From assembly GCA_965262505.1 (NCBI GenBank), contig CBDHFM010000030.1, positions 2,604,001-2,668,000 of the forward strand: a stretch of DNA of 64,000 nt, read 5' to 3'. The notes beneath the pieces were generated by a model. The model was not told where the DNA came from. It did no database searches and saw nothing but the letters and a program-made list of their open reading frames with translations. The DNA is from JACPPO01 sp965262505 (GTDB lineage Bacteria; Acidobacteriota; Vicinamibacteria; Vicinamibacterales; UBA2999). A program made the position numbers and the translations under genes. Positions 32,272 through 41,046 of the stretch are shown piece after piece. Positions within the stretch are counted from its first letter, which is position 1. Each line of letters opens with the position of its first letter.

Positions 32272-32804
32272 AGACCCAGAACACGGTTCAGAACGACAAA
32301 GGATTCACGCTGATCGAGCTGTTGATCGTCGTGGCGATTATCGGCATCATCGCGGCCATAGCGGTGCCTGGTTTGCTCCGCGCGCGGCAGTCGGCTAACG
32401 AGGCCTCCGCCATTGTATCGCTGCGGACGATCGGTGTTGCCGAAGCGACGTATGCGGCTAGCTGCGGTAGCGGCGGGTATGCGCCGACGCTGGAGGACTT
32501 GGCACTGGCGCCGGCCGGCGGGGTGGGCTTCATCAGCCCGGACTTGGCGACGACGGGTATCATCAAGAGTGGCTACACAATGACCGTGGCGACCGGGACG
32601 GATGCGACGGTGGTAGCCGCCAGTGCGGCGACGTGCAACGGCGGCGCGGCGACGGTGGCGTCGTTCTACTCACACGCTGAACCGGTCACAGTCGGTAGCA
32701 CGGGGCAGCGGTCGTTTGCCTCGGATCATCGCGGCACGATCTTTCAGCTTGCCACCGGTGCGGTGATTCCGGCGACGATGGCGGGAGCCACGAGCCTCCA
32801 GTAA
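32268..32804 (+). CDS. pilA: type IV pilin-like protein (PilA family)
   Basis: 178 residues from ATG 32268 with GGGGGAG seven bases upstream. A short positively charged leader ends in the prepilin-peptidase site KG|FTLIELLIVVAIIGIIAA with Phe+1 and Glu+5, followed by the usual hydrophobic helix (IAVPGLLRARQSANEASAIV). Two cysteines (AASCGSG, AATCNGG) may form the pilin disulphide loop. It would be processed by PilD, methylated and assembled in a pilus or pseudopilus. It is alone in the 0.9-kb interval between copies 7 and 8, with no other pilus genes nearby. Confidence 0.9.
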   Translation: MKTQNTVQNDKGFTLIELLIVVAIIGIIAAIAVPGLLRARQSANEASAIVSLRTIGVAEATYAASCGSGGYAPTLEDLALAPAGGVGFISPDLATTGIIKSGYTMTVATGTDATVVAASAATCNGGAATVASFYSHAEPVTVGSTGQRSFASDHRGTIFQLATGAVIPATMAGATSLQ

Positions 32805-32957
32805 GAAGGCCTGTAACGGCAGCCCGGCGGCGGTGAGGTGGCCGGAAACTGAGACAAACGACTCGATAGCAGCAGCGGTCAGGAGCCTTCGCCATGGTTG
32901 ACACCCTCACGCGCTCCCGAGAATCGGAGCGCTCTGGACCGTGATGCCGCTCGGACG

Positions 32958-33030
32958 TGTCGCAAACGACCGTTTACGACACAGGCGGATCGGCTACGCC
33001 CGCGTCTTAAAAGCGGATGGCTCCCCAGAC
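32958..33030 (+). repeat. palindrome/resolvase repeat, copy 8
   Basis: Palindrome 32958-32981. The resolvase start codon reads AGG, and the remnant follows as ATCGGCTACGCCCGCGTCTT, AAAAGCGGATGGCTCC before unrelated sequence. Just upstream (32920-32945) GAGAATCGGAGCGCTCTGGA, CCGTGA resembles the sequence after the resolvase stop in copy 12, so this may be the right end of one unit abutting the left end of the next. 32805-32957 and 33031-33196 hold no gene. Confidence 0.82.
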
Positions 33031-33196
33031 ACCCCGCCCGCCGCTACTTCTTCTTGAAAGTCACGGCTGCGGATTATTCGCTCAACTCTCACTGTTTCTG
33101 TCCTGACAGGATTTCAAAACCCTTGTGCCAGTGCTGAAATAAAATAGGCTCGGTATTTTCCGACAGGCTCCGGGAAGGTCAGGCTACTCTTCCTCG

Positions 33197-33361
33197 ATGA
33201 TTTCGCTGAACCGGCCGCAGGACGCGCTGGAAGCCTATGACGAGGTGGTCCATCGTTTCGGGAAGAGCGAGCCCTCGGCCCTTCTCGAGCGGGTTGCAAG
33301 CGCCCTCGTGAATGCCCTCGTAGGTGACGGTGACGTCACGCGGGCCGGTGGGAGCGGATGA
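33197..33361 (+). pseudogene. short TPR-type fragment upstream of glgC
   Basis: From ATG 33197 the frame gives MISLNRPQDALEAYDEVVHR, FGKSEPSALLERVASALVNA, LVGDGDVTRAGGSG. The repeat unit 'EAYDEVVxRFG...ALxxQVAxALxNK' is common in large TPR proteins. It ends in TGA overlapping the glgC ATG (ATGA). It is too short to be a full protein and is probably the tail of a truncated gene, though it might help translate glgC. Confidence 0.4.
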
Positions 33362-34590
33362 CTGAGTCCTTTCGTGTCTTGGCGATCGTGCTTGCGGGAG
33401 GCGAGGGGAAGCGCCTCTCCCCGTTGACGCGCGACCGCGCGAAACCGGCCGTTCCCTTCGGGGGCCAGTACCGGCTGATCGATTTCGCGCTGTCCAACCT
33501 CGTCAACGGCGGCTTCCGCCGAATCGTCGTCCTGACCCAGTACAAAAGCCACAGCTTGAACCGGCATCTGGCACGCACCTGGTCGCTGTCGGGGCTCGTC
33601 GACGAGTACGTCGCGACGGTGCCCGCGCAGATGCGGATGGGGCGGCAGTGGTTTCTCGGCTCAGCCGACGCCATCTACCAGAATCTGAACATCATCCACG
33701 ACGAGCGTCCAGACTACGTCCTCCTGCTCGGCGCCGACCATGTCTACCGGATGGATCCGCGCCAGTTTCTGCGCCACCACGTTGACTCGGGAGCGAGTGT
33801 CACCGTTGCGGCCCTGCCGGCCCCCATCGAACAAGCGGACCAGCTCGGGGTCATCGACGCGAATGCCGATGGTCGGATTCGCGGTTTTCAGGAAAAGCCG
33901 GCATCGCCGGCGCCGATGCCCGGCGATGCGACGCGTGTGCTGGGATCGATGGGCAACTACGTCTTCACGACGAACGCGCTGATCGAGGCTGTCTCGCGCG
34001 ATGCCGAGGACACGGCATCGCGACACGACGTCGGCGGCAACATCGTGCCCTGGCTGGTCGAGCAAGGATTGGCCGGCGTCTATGACTTCACGCAACAAGC
34101 GGTGCCTGGTGACGGGACTCAGGAGCGCGGGTACTGGCGCGACGTCGGGACGATCGACGCGTATTTTGAGGCCAGCATGGATCTCGTCGCCCCCGTGCCG
34201 GAATTCAACTTCTACAACACCCGATGGCCCATTCTCAGCTGGCATTTTCACCATCCGCCGGCCAAGTTCGTCCATCGGGACGACGGTTCGCAGAGCTACC
34301 TGCTCGACTCCCTCGTCTGCGGTGGTGCCATCGTGGCGGGCGGCGCCGTGCGACGGGCCATCGTGTCTCCCGGTGTGCACATCCACGACGGCGCGCTGGT
34401 CGAGGATGCCGTCCTGTTCGACAACGTGGTCGTCGAGCCGGGCGCCGTGGTCCGGCGGGCGATCGTCGACAAGAACGTGCGCGTGCCGCGCGGCTTCCAT
34501 CTCAGCGCCGTGTCCCCTGACGTGCCGCGCGGATTCACGATGTCGGCCGGCGGAGTGCTCGTTGTGGGGAAAGGTGACACGGTTGGATGA
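33358..34590 (+). CDS. glgC: glucose-1-phosphate adenylyltransferase
   Basis: 410 residues from ATG 33358. Makes ADP-glucose from glucose-1-phosphate and ATP for glycogen synthesis. Signature motifs: LAIVLAGGEGKRLSPLTRDR (nucleotide binding), KPAVPFGGQYRLIDFALSN, WFLGSADAIYQN, LLLGADHVYRMD (metal/catalytic Asp), GFQEKPASP (glucose-1-P lysine) and YWRDVGTIDAYFEA. A C-terminal left-handed beta-helix follows. A convergent relic of glycogen synthase lies just after it. Presence inside the repeat array suggests the glycogen locus was broken up or moved here. Confidence 0.95.
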   Translation: MTESFRVLAIVLAGGEGKRLSPLTRDRAKPAVPFGGQYRLIDFALSNLVNGGFRRIVVLTQYKSHSLNRHLARTWSLSGLVDEYVATVPAQMRMGRQWFLGSADAIYQNLNIIHDERPDYVLLLGADHVYRMDPRQFLRHHVDSGASVTVAALPAPIEQADQLGVIDANADGRIRGFQEKPASPAPMPGDATRVLGSMGNYVFTTNALIEAVSRDAEDTASRHDVGGNIVPWLVEQGLAGVYDFTQQAVPGDGTQERGYWRDVGTIDAYFEASMDLVAPVPEFNFYNTRWPILSWHFHHPPAKFVHRDDGSQSYLLDSLVCGGAIVAGGAVRRAIVSPGVHIHDGALVEDAVLFDNVVVEPGAVVRRAIVDKNVRVPRGFHLSAVSPDVPRGFTMSAGGVLVVGKGDTVG

Positions 34591-34698
34591 TCGGACAGGG
34601 GGAGCGAAGGGCCCGTTCGACTGTGAACGCATCTGGCTTCGCAGAATCAAGGTGGGCGACCAACGCCGCGGATGATGCGGGTCACTCGGCTGTGAGAG

Positions 34699-34899
34699 TC
34701 AGTCTGGCCCGGCGTGGCCGACGAGCTTCTGGTAGACCTCGATGTACTGCGCCGCGACGCGATCGACCGAGAAGTCTTGCGGTATCGCGCTCGTGATCAG
34801 GTGGGGCCACAGGTCGGGCTGACGATAGCCGTGCAGCGCCTGATCCGCGAGATCAGCGAGGCGATCCGGTTTCACGTTGAGAGCCTGCGCGAACACCAT
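34699..34899 (-). pseudogene. C-terminal remnant of a glycogen synthase-like glycosyltransferase
   Basis: Minus strand, converging on glgC. The last residues read VKPDRLADLADQALHGYRQP, DLWPHLITSAIPQDFSVDRV, AAQYIEVYQKLVGHAG. This matches the end of GlgA-type starch/glycogen synthases (helix of LADALxRALxLYRDP and the DFSW..A..Y..LY motif). Everything upstream, about 400 residues, is missing, and the sequence breaks off about 100 bases before repeat copy 9. It suggests that an ancestral glgC-glgA pair lost glgA when the adjacent unit was inserted or recombined. Confidence 0.6.
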
Positions 34900-35006
34900 G
34901 AGCCGGTGCCGGCACCGCGCGGCACGGCGACTGTCGTAGATGTGGTCGCTGTCCCCGGCTGACTGGAAACCGTGGATGGCTGAGCCAAAGTCCGCCCTCG
35001 CCTGCA

Positions 35007-35073
35007 TGTCGCAAACGACCGTTTACGACACATGCGGATCGGCTACGCCCGCGTTTCTTACGGAAGTTATTAA
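35007..35073 (+). repeat. palindrome/resolvase repeat, copy 9
   Basis: Palindrome 35007-35030. ATG 35032 starts MRIGYARVS, then YGSY and a TAA, so the resolvase is cut right after the catalytic serine. 35074-35267 contains no gene; it ends with GGGAGAATTCC before the next start. Confidence 0.83.
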
Positions 35074-35267
35074 AACAACAGGGTCGGGAGACGAAGGTCG
35101 AGACTTGACCGCGCCGCCCTTGGTTCGCCGGCGGCCTGTTCAAGGTGAACGGGACGAGGAGGACAAGCAGGAACGACCGCAGCTGACTCGAAGGACACAG
35201 TGTCACAAACCGCCCGCTGGACAACCGGGAGAATTCCATATACGAGCTACCATGAAGATCACTCGGC

Positions 35268-36728
35268 ATGGCGCGACTCCACTGGCAGGTAGAGCATCTC
35301 TTGCGACGGGCGGCGTTCGGCCCCGACGCGGCGGACCTTGCCCGCTTTGAGAGGACGCCCGTCTCCACCGTGCTTGCGCAGCTGGTTGATTACGAGCAGC
35401 AGCCGGATGACGTGGACACAAAGATCGGCGACAGTGTGTACGTCGGCGTCACCTCGCGCGGCGAGTTCTCACCGAACAACCGCATCGACGACGCTCGCCA
35501 GCGATGGCTGTTCCGAATGGTGCATTCCGAGCGTCCGCTCCAGGAAAAGATGGCGCTGTTCTGGCACAACCATTTCGCGACGAGCTACACCAAGGTTGCG
35601 GGTGGTGTCGGAAGAGTCCAGAGCACCAAGATGCTGGCGCTCAAGGCCGGCGAGCTTCCGGGGCCGCAGGGTCAAATCGAGCTGTTTCGCCAGTACGCCC
35701 TCGGCAATTTCCGGAACCTGCTGTTCGAAGTTGCGAGAGATCCCGCGATGGTCGTGTTTCTCGATGGCCGGACAAACTTCAAGCGTAAGCCTCAGGAGAA
35801 TTTCGGCCGCGAGATCATGGAACTGTTCACCTTCGGCGTGGGCAACTACACCGAGGAGGATGTGTACGCGGCGGCCCGTGTATTCACGGGTTGGAACCTG
35901 CGCAAGGCCACGGACGGCCGCAACAGGGATCCCCGGACGTATTACGAGTTCTTCTACAACCCAAATCAGCACGATACGACGGCTAAGACGTTTACCTTCC
36001 CGATCTACGGCAACGGCGAGGTGACGATTCCGGCGCGGACGGCGGCCGACGGCATGCAGGACGGCGTCGATTTCATTACCGCCCTTGCGTACCATCCCGA
36101 AACGGCACGCCGACTCGCCAGAAAACTGTGGAACTTCTTCGTCAGCGAAGTGGAAACCCCCGATCCAGCGTTCGTCGAGGCCGTGGCCGCTGAGTATCTC
36201 CGGAACAACACGGAGATGAAGCCGGTGGTCAGGTACATCCTCGGTTCGTCCTGGTTTCTCGATCCAAGACGGTTCTACGCGCGCTATTCGTGGCCCGTCG
36301 AGTTCGTCGTGCGGGCGATTCGCGAGGTTGGCTGGAATGGCTTTTCGATCAATTCCGCCAGAACCCCGCTGACCAACATGGGGCAGACCTTGTTCGAGCC
36401 GCCCAATGTGGCCGGCTGGGAGTTGGGGCACGAATGGTTTTCGACCGGCGCGATGCTCGCGCGCATGAACTTCGCGTCGAGGCTGGCGGGCAACCAGCGA
36501 TTCAATCTCGCGGCGGCCGCGGAACCGTATCGCGGGGGGCCGAGCGCCTTCCTCGACTTTTTTCTCGAGCGGCTGTCGCCACCTCCGTACGAGTCCGTGC
36601 CGTACCGCGAGCTACTGGCGCACCTTACGTCCAGCAGGGCGTGGACCGGTTCGGCGTCACAAACCAGAACGAAAGCCGCGGGCCTGGTGAAGCTCATCGT
36701 CGGATCGGCCGACTACCAGTTCGTCTGA
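35268..36728 (+). CDS. DUF1800-family protein
   Basis: 486 residues from ATG 35268. The DUF1800 pattern is clear: HLLRRAAFGPDAADLARFER at the start, EKMALFWHNHFATSYTKV, RQYALGNFRNLLFEVARDPA, ENFGREIMELFTFGVGNYTE, DVYAAARVFTGWNL, then PPNVAGWELGHEWFSTGAML. No signal peptide is obvious. The family almost always pairs with a Tat-exported DUF1501 protein, here 12 bases downstream. The biochemical function of the pair is unknown; an extracytoplasmic hydrolase system has been proposed on fold grounds. Confidence 0.92.
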   Translation: MARLHWQVEHLLRRAAFGPDAADLARFERTPVSTVLAQLVDYEQQPDDVDTKIGDSVYVGVTSRGEFSPNNRIDDARQRWLFRMVHSERPLQEKMALFWHNHFATSYTKVAGGVGRVQSTKMLALKAGELPGPQGQIELFRQYALGNFRNLLFEVARDPAMVVFLDGRTNFKRKPQENFGREIMELFTFGVGNYTEEDVYAAARVFTGWNLRKATDGRNRDPRTYYEFFYNPNQHDTTAKTFTFPIYGNGEVTIPARTAADGMQDGVDFITALAYHPETARRLARKLWNFFVSEVETPDPAFVEAVAAEYLRNNTEMKPVVRYILGSSWFLDPRRFYARYSWPVEFVVRAIREVGWNGFSINSARTPLTNMGQTLFEPPNVAGWELGHEWFSTGAMLARMNFASRLAGNQRFNLAAAAEPYRGGPSAFLDFFLERLSPPPYESVPYRELLAHLTSSRAWTGSASQTRTKAAGLVKLIVGSADYQFV

Positions 36729-36740
36729 GAGCACTCGTAC

Positions 36741-38015
36741 ATGACGAAGGTTTCGCGTCGAGAGTTCATTCGTGACGGCGTCGCGGCGTTCACGGTCAGC
36801 TTCGCGGCTCCCGCGTTTCTGAGTGATATCGCACGCGCCCAGGGCGCCCGCAGCCGCAGCCTCGTCGTCGTGTATCTCGGCGGCGGTAATGACGCGCTCA
36901 ACACCGTCGTGCCCTACACGGACCCGTTCTATTTCAGCCGGCGGCCCGCGATTGCGATTCCGGCCGGGGAGGCATTACAGATTGACAGCGACAGCAGCGG
37001 GAAGCCGCTGGGCTTCCACCCGCGGCTGACCGGTTTGCATGAGATCTTCAACCAGGGGCGACTGGCGATCGTGCAGCGCACCGGTTACGCGAACTCGAGC
37101 CGCTCACACTTCCAGGGCGCCGACATCTGGGGCACGGCGAATCCGTATTCGTCAACCGGCACCGGCTGGCTCGGCCGCTACCTCGACACACTGCCGTCGC
37201 CTGTCGACGAGCTCGCTGGGTGGAATGCGACGCGCAGCACGCCGCGGGCCCTGCTGTCGCGAACTGTACCGGTGCCCTCGATTCCGAATGCGCGGGCCTA
37301 CGGACTGTCGAGCCCGAACGGCTCGGCTGAAGCCCTCAGGGAGCGCGGCGTGGCCACACGTATGGCCGCGTACGTAACCCCCGATCGGCCACATCTCTCT
37401 TTCGTGAACGGGTCGTTGAAGGGGGCGCTGGGTACGCTCGACCGTGTGGCGCTGGTCAACGCCTACGTGCCGTCGGTCACGTATCCGACCAACGGCTTCG
37501 GGCAGGCGCTTCGCACCGTGGCCGGCTCGGTCGCCGGTGGAATCGGCACGCGCGTCTACTGGGTACAGACCGGCGGCTTCGACACCCACGCGAACCAAGG
37601 CACCGCCGGGGGCGGAACCTACGCCAACCTGATGGGCACGCTCAGCGATGGCCTCCTCGCTTTTTACAGAGATTTGCAGAATCAGGGCCTACTGAACGAC
37701 ACACTGGTGCTCCAGTTCTCGGAGTTCGGCCGGCGCATTAGTGAGAACGGAAGCAATGGGAGCGAGGGTACAGACCACGGGGCTGCTGGTGTGATGATGG
37801 CGATGGGCGGCAGCGTTCGCGGCGGTATCTATGGCACGGCGGCATCGCTCGACCCCGACCAGGCCAATCCGACTCTTGTGAACAAGGGTAGGGACGTTGG
37901 GCACGAAACCGACTTCCGGGCCGTCTACGCAAAGGTGCTCGATGGCTGGCTCGGCACCAACTCGGTCGCCATCCTGGGCGGCGATTTCCGCGCGAACGGC
38001 CCGGCGATCATTTAG
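36741..38015 (+). CDS. DUF1501-family protein, Tat-exported
   Basis: 424 residues from ATG 36741. Twin-arginine signal: SRREFIRDGVAAFTVSFAAP, cleaved near ARAQG. The DUF1501 body (alkaline-phosphatase-like fold) shows LVVVYLGGGNDALNTVVPYT, FHPRLTGLHEIFNQGRLAIV, RSHFQGADIWGTA, VYWVQTGGFDTHANQG, LVLQFSEFGRRISENGSNGS and EGTDHGAAGVMMAMGGSVRG. These carry conserved Asp/His residues typical of a metal site. It forms an operon with the DUF1800 gene. Its stop is followed by an RHH gene 180 bases on. Confidence 0.93.
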   Translation: MTKVSRREFIRDGVAAFTVSFAAPAFLSDIARAQGARSRSLVVVYLGGGNDALNTVVPYTDPFYFSRRPAIAIPAGEALQIDSDSSGKPLGFHPRLTGLHEIFNQGRLAIVQRTGYANSSRSHFQGADIWGTANPYSSTGTGWLGRYLDTLPSPVDELAGWNATRSTPRALLSRTVPVPSIPNARAYGLSSPNGSAEALRERGVATRMAAYVTPDRPHLSFVNGSLKGALGTLDRVALVNAYVPSVTYPTNGFGQALRTVAGSVAGGIGTRVYWVQTGGFDTHANQGTAGGGTYANLMGTLSDGLLAFYRDLQNQGLLNDTLVLQFSEFGRRISENGSNGSEGTDHGAAGVMMAMGGSVRGGIYGTAASLDPDQANPTLVNKGRDVGHETDFRAVYAKVLDGWLGTNSVAILGGDFRANGPAII

Positions 38016-38197
38016 ATCGGGGGCAAATACTGGCCGTTGCCTTTGGCCTGCAGCCGCGTCTGGCGGCTGCTGTGAGCACTACCGGTCGATGTCACGGCTG
38101 CGCATTCTGCCTTGGATAAGACTCTCAATTCGACCCTCCACGCGGTCCGGCCGGTTCCCGTCCTTCCGCTTCTGCTCAGCCTCGGGAGGGCTGCCAC

Positions 38198-38416
38198 ATG
38201 CCACGACATCCAGACACCGTCACCGTGGGGGTTCCCATGGGCGCTCATTTGCTCCGCCGCCTTAATGCGGTCGCGTCCGACCTCGGCATGGACCGGCCCG
38301 AAGCCATCCACACGGCTCTCCTGCACTGGCTCGAGCAGGAAGAGCGCAAGACTGCCGTCCGAAACCGCATGCTCAGTGTGCGCGCGTGGCCAAAGACAGA
38401 CGTGCGCACCGCTTGA
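38198..38416 (+). CDS. ribbon-helix-helix (CopG-like) protein, copy B
   Basis: 72 residues from ATG 38198: MPRHPDTVTVGVPMGAHLLR, RLNAVASDLGMDRPEAIHTA, LLHWLEQEERKTAVRNRM. Strand-helix-helix layout with a basic tail. It lies 190 bases upstream of palindrome copy 10. Because the pair is duplicated at 41762/42173, it is likely a regulator (or accessory protein) of the resolvase-bearing element, binding the palindrome or the spacer. This role is inferred. Confidence 0.8.
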   Translation: MPRHPDTVTVGVPMGAHLLRRLNAVASDLGMDRPEAIHTALLHWLEQEERKTAVRNRMLSVRAWPKTDVRTA

Positions 38417-38607
38417 GGAAACCGACGGACAGCCGTTTTCAGTCTTTCAACTTACGACGATGAGCGGAAGTTCGCCGAGCTGTCTCCGATCACGGGGATA
38501 TCCCACTGACTGTTGAAATTTGAGAGCGGCGGCTCCTCACTGCTCGTGGCACACGAGTGGTAACCAGCCGGCGGCGCGAGCCCGCCAACGCTGTGTGGGT
38601 CCCGGTC

Positions 38608-38655
38608 TGTCGCAAACGACCGTTTGCGACACAGGCTGATCGGCTACGCCCGTGG
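38608..38655 (+). repeat. palindrome/resolvase repeat, copy 10
   Basis: Palindrome 38608-38631. The start codon reads AGG; CTGATCGGCTACGCCCGTGG follows and then the resolvase sequence is lost. Downstream 38656-38900 has no gene. Confidence 0.82.
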
Positions 38656-38902
38656 CTGGTGGCTGAGGCGCTGCCGACCGCCGGGCCGGTTGGCGGCCTC
38701 GTTCTGTGTCTTCTCCAACTCCCAAATATTTCCTCGATACTGCCAATCCTGGTAGTGACTATAAGGTATTGAATGCTCTAGGCTTAGCCGTGTTGCAACG
38801 GTGGCCGACGTCGGCGTGAGCCTGCAGAGATCGTGCAGCAGGCAATCATCACTCCCGTTCCGCGCGGCCGCGCCGTCCTCGCACGCCAGATCCGACGTGC
38901 TG

Positions 38903-38995
38903 GCGTGACGAGACCACCGTGCGTGTCAAGGGCCGGTGGTGCTACCTCTCCCGCGCCATCAACGCCACCGGCACCACGATCGACTCTGGCCCGGA
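38903..38995 (+). pseudogene. IS6-family transposase fragment
   Basis: The frame reads WRDETTVRVKGRWCYLSRAI, NATGTTIDS, matching the 'DETYVKVKGRWxYLYRAID...TIDF' core of IS6-type DDE transposases (first catalytic Asp). Only about 30 residues remain. The frame stays open into the leucine-rich-repeat gene that starts at 39135. Confidence 0.6.
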
Positions 38996-39134
38996 CCTTG
39001 CGACCGCCTCGCAGGACCTGACGCTGCACGTCGACGGCACGGCCTTTTGGGCGGGGGACACAGATTTTTTCAAGCACGGAGGAGTCGTTGAGTATGCAGC
39101 CACGCGAACAGGAACGGCCGCCAGGAGGATCGCT

Positions 39135-40586
39135 GTGAGCATTGCCAAATTCGCCATTGCGACCGCGGTGTTCGCGACGGCGTTGCTTCCCGTGAGCGCG
39201 TCCGCGCAGGTTTCAAACCCTGACCGGGCCGCTCTCCAGGCGCTGTACGAGGCGGCGGGCGGGGACAACTGGGATCGAGACGATAACTGGCTGACCGACG
39301 CACCGCTCGACGAGTGGTACGGGGTAGATGCGACCGGGGCTGGTCAAGTCGTCGCGCTGTCACTGCCGGATAACAATTTGAAGGGCCATCTTCCGCCCGA
39401 AATCGGCAACCTTTCAAGGCTTGAGCGCCTGGACCTGCACAGGAACTGGCGGCCTGGTCCCAGTAGTATCGGGTTGACGGGTCGAATTCCTCCCGAAATC
39501 GGCAACCTCTCTAACCTGAGCGATCTGAACCTCAGTTCCAACGAACTGATCGGCCCCGTCCCAACCGAACTCGCTGAGCTGACCAATTTGGTACGCCTGG
39601 ACATCGGTTACAACGACCTGATGGGCCGTATCCCCATCGAGCTGACCGCACTCCCCAGCCTCGCCGTCTTCGACCTCGGCTTCAACAATCTGACGGGGTC
39701 GATCCCGCCCGAGATCGCGGCCATGACGACGCTGACTGACCTGAATCTCGGCGGGAACGGCCTGAGCGGCGGCATCCCTCGGGCGCTTGGCAACCTCAGC
39801 CTGAGCAATCTGGACCTCGGCTTCAACAACTTGACCGGCGGCATCCCGCCCGAACTCGGCGACATCACCACCCTTCGGACGCTCGTACTGTGGAACAACA
39901 GGTTGACCGGGCCGATTCCGGAGGAACTCGGCAATCTCGGGAGGCTTATCAACCTGATGCTGAACGACAACCTGCTGACGGGTCCCGTGCCGGAAAGCCT
40001 CTTGCCGTTGAGACTCTTTTCCTTCAGAGCCGCCAACAACACGAGCGTTTGCATCCCGGACACTCCCGAGTTCGCCGCATGGGTGAACCGCCTCACCCAG
40101 TACGACGAGCCGCCTCTGTGCACCGGCACGACGGCACCGACGGTGACCATGCTAACCCTGAGCGCGGCCTCGGCCACGGCCGAAGGCGGGAACCCGGTGA
40201 CGGTGACCGCGACGCTCGACAACCCGGCCCCGGCGACCGGCATGACGGTGACGCTGACGACGGGCGGCACGGCGACGCTCGACACCGACTACACGTTGTC
40301 ATCGACCACGATCACCCTCGCCGAGGGCGAGACGGCGGGCACGGTGACGATCACGGTCACCGACGACGCAGAGGACGACGCCGGCGAGACCATCGTCATT
40401 GACGCCGAGAGCACGAGCCCGGCGTTGACCGCCGAGCCACTCACCCTCACCATCGAGGACAACGACGTGACGCCGGTGCCCGCGCTCCCGCTCGGCGGCG
40501 CGATGTTGCTCGGCCTGCTGCTCACGTTGCTCGGAGTCGTGCGGATGCGCATGCGGGATCGCACAGACATTGCGCAGAGCTATTGA
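39135..40586 (+). CDS. secreted leucine-rich-repeat / Calx-beta surface protein with C-terminal anchor
   Basis: 483 residues from GTG 39135, chosen for its AGGAGG (39123-39128) and the signal peptide that follows (IAKFAIATAVFATALLPVSA); the frame is open upstream through an IS6 relic. Residues about 30-300 contain plant-type LRRs (LSLPDNNLKGHLPPEIGNLS, LNLSSNELIGPVPTELAELT and others, roughly nine). A Calx-beta-like segment (AEGGNPVTVTATLDNP ... DDAGETIVIDAE) follows, then PVPALPLGGAMLLGLLLTLL and a basic tail, a sorting/anchor signal of the PEP-CTERM-like kind. Likely an adhesion or protein-binding surface protein. It is the cargo between copies 10 and 11. Confidence 0.85.
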   Translation: MSIAKFAIATAVFATALLPVSASAQVSNPDRAALQALYEAAGGDNWDRDDNWLTDAPLDEWYGVDATGAGQVVALSLPDNNLKGHLPPEIGNLSRLERLDLHRNWRPGPSSIGLTGRIPPEIGNLSNLSDLNLSSNELIGPVPTELAELTNLVRLDIGYNDLMGRIPIELTALPSLAVFDLGFNNLTGSIPPEIAAMTTLTDLNLGGNGLSGGIPRALGNLSLSNLDLGFNNLTGGIPPELGDITTLRTLVLWNNRLTGPIPEELGNLGRLINLMLNDNLLTGPVPESLLPLRLFSFRAANNTSVCIPDTPEFAAWVNRLTQYDEPPLCTGTTAPTVTMLTLSAASATAEGGNPVTVTATLDNPAPATGMTVTLTTGGTATLDTDYTLSSTTITLAEGETAGTVTITVTDDAEDDAGETIVIDAESTSPALTAEPLTLTIEDNDVTPVPALPLGGAMLLGLLLTLLGVVRMRMRDRTDIAQSY

Positions 40587-40789
40587 GTGGAACCCTCGAA
40601 CACATCTTGGAGCTGGGCAAGCGCCTCAACGTAGGCGGTGGCTCGACTCGGGAACGGCGGCGGGGATGTAGGCAGCGGCACGCGATGCCGGGCTGCCTGA
40701 CCGACGAATTACGCAGCTCGAGGAGAGGGTCGCCAAGCAGACCGAGGTGGAAGGGTTGCGGGATCGCACGGACATTGCGCGTGGCCGTA

Positions 40790-40850
40790 TGTCGCAAACG
40801 ACCGTTTACGACACAGGCGGAGCGGTTACGCCCGCGTCTCGAAGGCAGTC
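40790..40850 (+). repeat. palindrome/resolvase repeat, copy 11
   Basis: Palindrome 40790-40813. Start codon AGG, then GGAGCGGTTACGCCCGCGTC, TCGAAGGCAG before divergence. The 26 bases before it include GGGATCGCACGGACATTGCG, a near copy of the end of the LRR gene at 40555-40574, so the LRR tail appears to be duplicated up to the palindrome. 40851-41046 contains no gene. Confidence 0.82.
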
Positions 40851-41046
40851 GGGTTTGGGAGTTTGGAACCTGATCAGCAGCACCCGCGCTAACCCCGCGG
40901 ATTGTTTCCCGGAACCACACTGAATCCAGATTCTCCATGGAAGATAAGCCGCGATGAGGTCCGCGCGCCACCCGCGCGGATGCGTCCTGGCTGGCCCGTC
41001 TGAGGATCTCGCGATCGACGGTGGCTGGTAGGCCGCGTGCGAGCGC

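Larger units (their letters stand above)
38190..38655 (+). repeat. RHH gene + spacer + palindrome unit, first copy of a direct repeat
   Basis: About 465 bp are closely repeated at 41754-42220 in the same orientation. The unit runs from GGGCTGCCACATGCCACGAC through the RHH gene, a 190-base spacer (including CACGAGTGGTAACCAGCCGG) and the palindrome with the first resolvase codons. This shows that the palindrome repeat can travel together with an upstream RHH gene. Confidence 0.85.
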
